This document shows, piece by piece, positions 54,187-61,800 of a DNA stretch of 64,000 nucleotides (position 1 is the first letter of the stretch; each line of letters starts with the position of its first letter). Made by a program: the position numbers and the translations under genes. The DNA lies in assembly GCF_009725995.1 (NCBI RefSeq), contig NZ_RCNS01000001.1, positions 102,183-166,182 of the forward strand. The letters are read 5' to 3'. Source of the stretch: Zobellia laminariae. GTDB taxonomy: Bacteria > Bacteroidota > Bacteroidia > Flavobacteriales > Flavobacteriaceae. The notes under the pieces are model-generated. The model searched no databases and was not told where the DNA came from. It was given only the letters and a program-made list of their open reading frames with translations.

Positions 54187-55299
54187 ATGAGAATAGCTTT
54201 CGAGGCAAAAAGAGTTTTCCATAATAATACCGGTCTAGGTAATTACGGCAGGGATGTTATACGAATTCTTAAAAAATTCACTCCAATAGATCAATTCTAT
54301 CTTTACACAACATCTGTTTCATCGCAAAAAAGATTTGAGTCCTCTGATCAAATTATTGTGAAACTACCAGAATCTAGAATCTGGAGAAGACTATCCTCAA
54401 TTTGGCGGTTAGGACCTGTAGCTAAACAAATAAAAAAAGATGAAGTTAATTTGTATCATGGTCTCTCTGGCGAAATTCCATCTGGACTAAAGAAAAGAGC
54501 TATTCCTAGTGTTGTGACCATTCATGATCTTATTTTCTTTAGCCATCCTCATTATTACTCATTTTTTGATAGAATTATTTATTCGATAAAATCGAAACAC
54601 GCAGCAAAAAATGCTGATAAAATTATTGCTATCAGTGAACAGACCAAACGAGATGTTATCAAATATTTGAAAGCTGAAGATTCCAAAATTGAAGTCGTTT
54701 ATCAAGGCTGTAACAATGCCTACAAACAAGAATATGACCAAACGGAGAAAGATATAGTTCAAAAAAAATATAGCTTGCCTAAACAATACATATTAAACGT
54801 AGGTACACTTCAAGAACGAAAGAACGCATTACTCATCGTAAAAGCTATTAGAGGCACTGATTATCATCTTGTACTAGTGGGAGGTGAAAAGAAATATGCC
54901 CAAAAAATTCATTCATATATCAGAGAAAACAACCTTTCCAATCAAGTATCATTTTTAAAAAATGTTTCGGTCAATGAACTTGCCATGATTTATCAAATGG
55001 CTACTATATTCTGTTACCCTTCGCTCTGCGAGGGTTTTGGCATCCCTATAATCGAAGCATTATTCAGTAAAACTCCTGTAATTACTTCGCAAGGAAATTG
55101 TTTTCCTGAAGCAGGTGGACCTAATTCTGTTTACATAGATTCATCTAGTGAAGAAGCCTTACGAGAGGCTTTCTCAAAACTTTATTACAACGCAGATGAA
55201 AGAAAACGTATAGCTGATTTAGGCTATACCTATGTACAGCGTTTTTCTGATGAAGAAGTAGCCAAAAAATTATTCAAGGTTTATAAATCTATGCTTTAA
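54187..55299 (+). CDS. GT4 family glycosyltransferase
   Basis: 370 residues. N-domain begins MRIAFEAKRVFHNNTGLGNYG, with TIHDLIFFSHPHYYS. The donor domain has YILNVGTLQERKNALLIVKA, then CYPSLCEGFGIPIIEALFSK (the E-x7-E motif). No membrane helix or signal. It probably adds a sugar to a lipid-linked surface glycan. It carries an in-frame A8 tract at 54761-54768 that does not break it. Its stop overlaps the start of the next gene (TAATG). Confidence 0.9.
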   Translation: MRIAFEAKRVFHNNTGLGNYGRDVIRILKKFTPIDQFYLYTTSVSSQKRFESSDQIIVKLPESRIWRRLSSIWRLGPVAKQIKKDEVNLYHGLSGEIPSGLKKRAIPSVVTIHDLIFFSHPHYYSFFDRIIYSIKSKHAAKNADKIIAISEQTKRDVIKYLKAEDSKIEVVYQGCNNAYKQEYDQTEKDIVQKKYSLPKQYILNVGTLQERKNALLIVKAIRGTDYHLVLVGGEKKYAQKIHSYIRENNLSNQVSFLKNVSVNELAMIYQMATIFCYPSLCEGFGIPIIEALFSKTPVITSQGNCFPEAGGPNSVYIDSSSEEALREAFSKLYYNADERKRIADLGYTYVQRFSDEEVAKKLFKVYKSML

Positions 55300-57158
55300 T
55301 GAAAACTATCTGTTTCTTTAATAGCGTAGAAAATTGGGGCGGTGGCGAAAAATGGCATTTTGACACCAGCCTGTATATGCATAAAAAAGGGCATCAAGTT
55401 CTTGTTATCGCCCATGAAAAAAGTGAACTTCTAAACAGGTTAAAAGACACAGGAGTTCCTACTATCGGTCTAAAAGTTGGTAATCTTAGCTTCTTGAACC
55501 AGGCTAAAATCGATAAAATAAAGAACATTCTGATAGAGCACCAAGTAGGTTGCATAATCATTAATCTTTCTCGTGATTTAAAATTAGCCGGACTTGCCGC
55601 AAAAAAAGCGGGTACTGAAAAAATTATTTACAGAAGAGGTAGTGCCATACCTATTAAAGATTCTGTTCTTAATCGCTATTACTTTAAAAACGTAGTAACT
55701 CATATTTTAGCAAATTCAGAAGCTACTAAAAAAACAGTTTTACAAAATAATAGTTCCCTTTTTCCTAAGGAAAAAATAAAAATAATACATAACGGGATAG
55801 ATGTAAAGAAATTTATTTCAAATAAAGCTACACCATTATATACTAAAACTTCTGAGGATGAAATTGTAATTACAAGCTTAGGAAGGCTAGAATATGAGAA
55901 AAATCATCAGTTTTTAATTTTGCTTTCTAAGGAATTAAAGAATAGAAATCTAAAACATACCATCCTTATCGGTGGAGATGGCTCTTTAAAAAATAGCTTA
56001 ATAAATAAAGCTATAGAAAATGGAATTAAAGATAATATAAAATTCTTAGGTTTTATTAAAAACCCAAAAGATCTATTAGAGAGTGGCGATATTTTTATTT
56101 TACCTTCTATGTGGGAAGGGTTTGGGTATGTTTTAGTGGAAGCTAGTTTGTGTAAAAAACCTATAATAGCATTTAACACCACTAGTATCCCAGAAATTAT
56201 TCAAAATAATAAAAGTGGGTTTATAGTAGAACCTAATAACGTAATTACAACTGCCGATAAAGTAGAAGTTTTGAAAAAAAACAAAAATCTCAGAAATTCT
56301 ATGGGAGAAGCTGGTTACGAATATGCTTCTAAAAATTTTGACAATATTATCATCTTTAATAAAATTGAAGATTACCTAATAAGTAAAGTAATTAACAATA
56401 AAATTACTGCGTTATTAATTACTTATAACGAGATTGAACACATAGATGCCGTTCTAGAAAATATTGACTTTGCAGACGAAATTATAGTTGTAGATTCATT
56501 TAGTACAGATGGAACTGTAGAACGGATAAAAGCACATTCAGGAGTGAAATTTATTCAAAGGGAATTCAAAAACTACACTGATCAGAAGGCTTATGCCATG
56601 GAACAAGCGTCAAACGATTGGATACTCTTTTTGGATGCCGATGAAAGGCTAACCCCCGAATTACGGAAGGAAGTCATTGAAACAGTAAACACAAACGACG
56701 AGGAGATTTCCGCATACTACTTCTACAGAACTTTCATGTTTAAAAAGGAAGAGTTGCGTTACAGCGGTTGGCAAAGCGATAAGAACTACCGTCTTTTCAA
56801 GAAAAGTAAAGTCAACTTTACTAAAGATCGTATTGTTCATGAAACCTTAGTTGTTAAAGGCAAATCAGATGTTTTAAAACATAGGCTTATCCATTATTCT
56901 TATAAAAATTACGAAGACTACAAAAGCAAGATGGTCAAGTACGGTCAGATGAAGGCTATAGAAGAACTTCCTAAAAATTATAGTCCAAATGCCTATCATT
57001 TCATTGTTAGACCTTCATACAAATTTATAAACCATTACATTTTAAGGCTTGGTATTCTAGATGGAAAAAAAGGTCTTATCATCTGTTATCTGAATGCTCT
57101 TGGGGTTTATTCACGCTACAAAGAATTAAAACGCTTAAAATCAATTGATAAAAAGTGA
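55299..57158 (+). CDS. fused GT4-GT2 bifunctional glycosyltransferase
   Basis: 619 residues. Residues 1 to about 365 are a GT4 enzyme: ENWGGGEKWHFDTSLYMHKK, KIIHNGIDVKKFI, TSLGRLEYEKNHQF and LPSMWEGFGYVLVEASLCK. Residues about 370-619 are a WaaE-like GT2: TALLITYNEIEHIDAVLENI, EIIVVDSFSTDGT, WILFLDADERLTP and SDKNYRLFKKSK. The GT2 half closely matches the separate GT2 protein at 52.1 kb along its full length. Two sugars or two steps would be handled by one chain; this is inference. An in-frame A8 tract lies at 56275-56282. Confidence 0.9.
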   Translation: MKTICFFNSVENWGGGEKWHFDTSLYMHKKGHQVLVIAHEKSELLNRLKDTGVPTIGLKVGNLSFLNQAKIDKIKNILIEHQVGCIIINLSRDLKLAGLAAKKAGTEKIIYRRGSAIPIKDSVLNRYYFKNVVTHILANSEATKKTVLQNNSSLFPKEKIKIIHNGIDVKKFISNKATPLYTKTSEDEIVITSLGRLEYEKNHQFLILLSKELKNRNLKHTILIGGDGSLKNSLINKAIENGIKDNIKFLGFIKNPKDLLESGDIFILPSMWEGFGYVLVEASLCKKPIIAFNTTSIPEIIQNNKSGFIVEPNNVITTADKVEVLKKNKNLRNSMGEAGYEYASKNFDNIIIFNKIEDYLISKVINNKITALLITYNEIEHIDAVLENIDFADEIIVVDSFSTDGTVERIKAHSGVKFIQREFKNYTDQKAYAMEQASNDWILFLDADERLTPELRKEVIETVNTNDEEISAYYFYRTFMFKKEELRYSGWQSDKNYRLFKKSKVNFTKDRIVHETLVVKGKSDVLKHRLIHYSYKNYEDYKSKMVKYGQMKAIEELPKNYSPNAYHFIVRPSYKFINHYILRLGILDGKKGLIICYLNALGVYSRYKELKRLKSIDKK

Positions 57159-58251
57159 ATATAGACCCTAAAAATATAATCATTTTCTGTCCTACTAAAG
57201 GTTGGGGAGGAATAGAAAAAAATGTCTTACTCAGGTCTATATTTTTTGGAGAAAATGGTTACCATGTAACCGTAGTACTTCTAAAAGATACGTTTGAAAA
57301 GAAATTTTTGAATTGTAAAAATGTAACCGTCCACACCATTACAAAACGTGGAGGCGATTTAAATCTTGCCGTTGTACGTAATTATATGCAACTAATAGAA
57401 AAAGTTAAACCTACTACAGTATTTGCGGCCCTCAAACGGGATTGGTGGTTAGTTTCACTTGCGGCTCATTTAAAGAGCGTACCGAATATCATTCTATATC
57501 TTGGTAATATAAGAAAAATCAGAACTAGCATTAAATACCGTCTTGTTTTCAATACTTTTAATTCTAAGGTTTTAGTAAATAGCGATTCTTTAAAAACAAA
57601 TTTGTTACAGAATAGCTCTTATTTCAATCAAAAAAATTTGATAAGAATTTATAATGGCATAGAATTACCACATAGTCGGTTAATTCCTGACTGGGAACCT
57701 AAAAAAAACTAAACTTACCCGTAGATTCATTTGTAATAGGAGTTGCCGGTTGGTTGAATTATAGAAAAGGATTTGATCTTCTCCCTGAAATTCTCGAAAA
57801 ACTTCCAAAAAATGCACATATAATCCATGCTGGATTAGGAGGATTAGAATTAGATATGAATCAAATTCTGTCTCAGTATCCCAAACTTTCAAAACGTATT
57901 CATTTTCTTGGTCATGTTTCTGAAATGGGGCAATTTTTTCAGCATATAGATGTATTTCTACTCTGTTCTCGAGAAGAAGGCATGGCAAATGTGTTATTGG
58001 AATCCCTCAGCAATGGAAAACCAGTGGTGTCTACGAAAGTCCCTGGAAGTGAAGAGTTATTGGATAATGGTACTTATGGTATTCTTACAGAAATAAATGA
58101 TGTAAATGCCATGGCTACCGGTATAAAAGACATATTAAAACAAAGAATTAAATTTGAACCAGAATTCTTAAAACAAAGAATAACTCATAATTTTTCCTTG
58201 GAAAATATGATGTCTCAAACTGAAACATTATTTTTTCCAAGTGAGGATTAA
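57155..58251 (+). pseudogene. GT4 glycosyltransferase split by a -1 frameshift at a second A8 tract
   Basis: A GTG at 57155 overlaps the previous stop (GTGA). The N-domain (IIIFCPTKGWGGIEKNVLL, LVNSDSLKTNLL, RIYNGIEL) reads to TAA at 57710-57712, just after the A8 tract at 57701-57708. In the -1 frame the protein continues KLNLPVDSFVIGVAGWLNYR, then HFLGHVSEMGQFF and CSREEGMANVLLESLSNGKP (E-x7-E) to the stop at 58251. Joined, it is one normal GT4 of about 365 residues. The break is the same kind and phase as in the GT4 gene at 53.1 kb. Confidence 0.83.
57701..57708 (+). other. A8 frameshift tract 2, A-AAA-AAC followed by a stop
   Basis: Zero-frame codons are AAA AAA AAC TAA. A-AAA-AAC is a classic -1 slippery heptamer and the zero-frame stop follows it directly. 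The -1 frame reads on through CTA AAC TTA CCC. Confidence 0.72.
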
Positions 58252-58262
58252 TTAACTAAATC

Positions 58263-58823
58263 ATGACTGAAGAAATCAACAAGTGCATAGAGGTACTACA
58301 AAATGGAGGACTCATCCTCTACCCTACGGATACCGTATGGGGTATTGGTTGTGATGCAACTAATGAAGCCGCGGTTAAAAAAGTTTATGAGTTAAAACAA
58401 AGAGAAGACAGCAAAGCCCTTATATGTTTGGTTGCCAATGACGCAATGTTAGAGCGTACGATTGAAGAGGTCCCTGAAGTGGCTTACGATATTATAGACC
58501 TTTCTACAAAACCTACGACTATAATTTACGACAAGCCTAAAGGCGTTGCAAAAAATCTGGTTGCCAAAGACAATACCTTGGGTGTTAGGGTCGCATCGGA
58601 TAAATTTTGCCGATACCTTATCAATAAATTCAAAAAACCTATAGTTTCCACTTCTTCTAATATTTCGGGAAAACCAACTCCCAAAAGTTTTGATGAAATA
58701 GACGCGGTTATTTTAAAAGGTGTAGACTATGTGGTAAATTTGCAGCCCGAACAAAAATCCGGAGTACCTTCAGCTATTATAAAACTGAGTAACGATGGTA
58801 CAGTTAAGATTATACGGCAGTAA
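58263..58823 (+). CDS. tsaC: threonylcarbamoyl-AMP synthase (Sua5/YrdC family)
   Basis: Makes threonylcarbamoyl-AMP for the t6A modification of ANN-decoding tRNAs. 186 residues, only the YrdC domain. LILYPTDTVWGIGCDATN, VKKVYELKQREDSKAL (KxR-type), GVRVASDKF and PIVSTSSNISGKPTP are diagnostic. It starts 11 bp after the glycosyltransferase stop on the same strand, so it may be reached by the cluster's transcript. Confidence 0.93.
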   Translation: MTEEINKCIEVLQNGGLILYPTDTVWGIGCDATNEAAVKKVYELKQREDSKALICLVANDAMLERTIEEVPEVAYDIIDLSTKPTTIIYDKPKGVAKNLVAKDNTLGVRVASDKFCRYLINKFKKPIVSTSSNISGKPTPKSFDEIDAVILKGVDYVVNLQPEQKSGVPSAIIKLSNDGTVKIIRQ

Positions 58824-58897
58824 TTTATAATGAAATACATATTTAGGTTTTTATAGAATGAAAAAAATCTACAACCTAAAGTCTAAAAATTAAACCT

Positions 58898-60313
58898 TTG
58901 AACCATACACAAGCGCTTTCCAACCCTATTTTTAAAATCGTTTCACAAGCTGCGGATGAACTTGGGGTAGATTGTTATGTAATTGGTGGGTTCGTCAGGG
59001 ATTACCTGCTAGAAAGAGGAACACATAAAGATATAGACATTGTAGCTATTGGAAGTGGCATAGAACTGGCAAAAAAAGTAGCCTCTTTACTCAAGGGAAA
59101 ACCGAAAGTTAGTGTTTTTAAAAATTTTGGTACCGCTATGTTACGCCATGACGATATTGAATTAGAGTTTGTTGGTGCTCGTAAGGAAAGTTACCACAGA
59201 GATAGTCGGAAACCGGTAGTTGAGGATGGAACTTTGGCAGACGACCAAAACCGACGCGATTTTACCATCAATGCTTTAGCTATATCACTAAATTCTAGTA
59301 ATTACGGAGCACTGCTAGACCCTTTTGATGGTGTTTCGGATTTAGAGAACAAAATTATTCGAACGCCTCTTGAGCCAGGAATTACGTATTCGGATGACCC
59401 GTTGCGTATGATGCGCGCCATTCGTTTTGCTACCCAACTAAATTTCACGATTGAGGAGGCCTCTTTACAAGCTATTACAGATAATAAAGACCGTATTAGA
59501 ATTATCTCCAAAGAGCGTATTGTAGATGAACTAAATAAAATTTTGGAGAGCAGTGTTCCTTCCTTAGGGTTTGCTCTACTCAATAAAACGGGCCTTCTCC
59601 CTTATATCTTACCGGAGTTGGTTGCCTTGCAGGGTATAGAAGAAATTGAAGGACAACGCCACAAAGATAATTTTTGGCATACATTAGAAGTAGTTGATAA
59701 CATTTCGGAAACCACAGATAACCTATGGTTGCGTTGGGCAGCATTACTGCACGATATTGGTAAAGCACCGACTAAAAAATTCCACAAAAAAATTGGATGG
59801 ACATTTCATGGGCATGAATTTGTTGGTTCCAAAATGGTGTACAAGCTTTTTAAGCGACTCCGCATGCCATTGAACGATAAGATGAAGTTTGTTCAGAAAA
59901 TGGTATTAATGAGTTCTAGGCCTATTGTTCTTTCTGAGGATTATGCTACAGATTCTGCGGTACGACGTCTAGTTTTTGATGCAGGAGAAAATGTTGAAGA
60001 CTTAATGACCCTCTGTGAGGCAGATATCACAACTAAAAATCCAAAAAAACAGAGAAAATACAAGAACAATTTTAAAGTTGTTCGTCAGAAAATCATTGAA
60101 GTAGAAGAGCGAGATAGCATTCGTAAGTTCCAGCCTCCAGTAAGTGGCGAAGAAATTATGGAAACTTTCAACTTAAAACCTTCAAAAGAAATAGGTATTA
60201 TCAAAGAAGCCATAAAAGAGGCAATTTTAGAAGGTGAAATTCCCAATGAATATGAAGCGGCAAAAGAATTTATGCTAAGAAAAGGAAAAGCAATTGGTCT
60301 TACACCGTCCTAA
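58898..60313 (+). CDS. tRNA CCA-adding enzyme / poly(A) polymerase family with HD domain
   Basis: Class II nucleotidyltransferase of 471 residues. Head: YVIGGFVRDYLLERG and KDIDIVAIG (metal DxD). Neck: DDQNRRDFTINALAISL, DPLRMMRAIRFATQL. The HD domain has RWAALLHDIGKAPTK and FHGHEFVGSKM. This combination is typical of bacterial CCA-adding or poly(A) enzymes; the two cannot be told apart by eye. It starts at a TTG (58898) with no in-frame ATG upstream of the conserved head. Confidence 0.9.
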   Translation: MNHTQALSNPIFKIVSQAADELGVDCYVIGGFVRDYLLERGTHKDIDIVAIGSGIELAKKVASLLKGKPKVSVFKNFGTAMLRHDDIELEFVGARKESYHRDSRKPVVEDGTLADDQNRRDFTINALAISLNSSNYGALLDPFDGVSDLENKIIRTPLEPGITYSDDPLRMMRAIRFATQLNFTIEEASLQAITDNKDRIRIISKERIVDELNKILESSVPSLGFALLNKTGLLPYILPELVALQGIEEIEGQRHKDNFWHTLEVVDNISETTDNLWLRWAALLHDIGKAPTKKFHKKIGWTFHGHEFVGSKMVYKLFKRLRMPLNDKMKFVQKMVLMSSRPIVLSEDYATDSAVRRLVFDAGENVEDLMTLCEADITTKNPKKQRKYKNNFKVVRQKIIEVEERDSIRKFQPPVSGEEIMETFNLKPSKEIGIIKEAIKEAILEGEIPNEYEAAKEFMLRKGKAIGLTPS

Positions 60314-60578
60314 ATTCAGCATATTAGGGTACTTCTTTATATCAAAAAAAGATACCAAGCTATTTTAACAATAGACCTCATTTTCTAACGTTTTACTGTT
60401 GAGACACAATGAAAGGACAATCGCATCGTTCAAGTGATTTTATTTATCAACGACATATTTACCAATTGTACCGATTTATTTTGGTAGTCAACGATAAGAA
60501 TAGTCACAAATGATAAAAATAGATACCTTTACATAGGCAGATTCAAGATTGTCCCCCTTTTTATCCAATTAAAAAGTC

Positions 60579-61517
60579 ATGAAAAAATTCCTTCTGATTG
60601 CACTCATTACCACTACTACAATAGGTGGCCTTAGAGCTCAACAAGATGCCCAATATACACAATACATGTACAACCCAATGCCCATTAACCCAGCATATGC
60701 AGGTTCCCGTGGTGTTTTTAGTATAGCGGCATTACACCGCTCGCAATGGGTTGGTGTACAAGGTGCCCCAACAACACAAACACTTAATTTTCACACACCA
60801 GTCTCAGACAGAGTAGGTGTTGGTCTTTCTATCGTAAATGATGATATAGGAAACGGAACAAGTCAAGAAACTTATTTTGATGGTGTTTTTTCCTATACCG
60901 TGCCTCTTTCAAGAGAAGCTAAACTTGCTTTTGGTTTAAAGGCTAGTGCACACGTGTTGAACCTAGATTTTAGCAAACTTGCTAACTACCAAGATGAAAC
61001 TTCTGGTACTGGTCTAACTAATATTGATAACAAGCTTTCTCCTAACTTTGGTGCAGGTGTTTACTATTACAATGAGCGATTTTATGTAGGTCTATCCGTT
61101 CCTAATTTCTTGGCAACCAAGCATTTTGATGGTGATGCATCTAGTTCTTCTTTTTTAGCAAAGGAACGTATGAACTTTTATTTGATGACAGGATATGTTT
61201 ATGACCTTAATCAAAGATGGCAATTTAAACCAACGTTACTGGTAAAAGCAGTAAATGGAGCCCCTTTACAGGTGGATGTTTCAGCTAATTTCATGTTCAG
61301 AAATAAATTTATTTTAGGAGCCGGTTATAGGTGGGATGCTGCTCTTAGTGCTCTCTTTGGATTTCAAGCTTCAGACCAAATATTATTAGGGTTAGCTTAC
61401 GATAGAGAGGTTACTGAACTTGGTGGTTCGCGATTCAATGACGGTTCATTTGAAGTAATTTTAAGGTATGAATTTCGCTCACGTCGCAGAAGAAGTATAG
61501 CACCAAGATTCTTTTAA
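60579..61517 (+). CDS. type IX secretion/gliding membrane protein, PorP/SprF family
   Basis: 312 residues. Signal peptide (MKKFLLIALITTTTIGGLRA) then the family hallmark QQDAQYTQYMYNPMPINPAY and ALHRSQWVGVQGAPTTQTL. The rest is alternating strands ending in RYEFR, as in an outer-membrane beta barrel. PorP/SprF proteins help large adhesins to be secreted or anchored by the type IX system. The next gene on the same strand is a large repeat adhesin, the usual arrangement. Confidence 0.93.
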   Translation: MKKFLLIALITTTTIGGLRAQQDAQYTQYMYNPMPINPAYAGSRGVFSIAALHRSQWVGVQGAPTTQTLNFHTPVSDRVGVGLSIVNDDIGNGTSQETYFDGVFSYTVPLSREAKLAFGLKASAHVLNLDFSKLANYQDETSGTGLTNIDNKLSPNFGAGVYYYNERFYVGLSVPNFLATKHFDGDASSSSFLAKERMNFYLMTGYVYDLNQRWQFKPTLLVKAVNGAPLQVDVSANFMFRNKFILGAGYRWDAALSALFGFQASDQILLGLAYDREVTELGGSRFNDGSFEVILRYEFRSRRRRSIAPRFF

Positions 61518-61800
61518 GCTTCAGACTATTTTACTCCCGCTCTAACTCCATTTTTTGTGGTGGTTTAAACTCGTTCTCTCCTTTTTTCATTTCGGGTTTG
61601 GCCTAAATCACCCAAAAAAACAATTTTACGACTAAGTTATCCTACACATTAAGGGGTCTATACATCTAGTTTTTTACACTATACAACATATAGTTTGCAA
61701 GGTCTCGTGACCTAATTAAATTTACGCCACAACTTTGTAGGTCTTTTTTTACAATAGCTATAAACGCCTATTCTAAAGACTTTATAAAATACATTCCCAA

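Noticed and set aside
56275..56282. A8 tract in the GT4-GT2 fusion as a third frameshift
   Set aside because: The frame continues intact through it, so nothing needs restoring.
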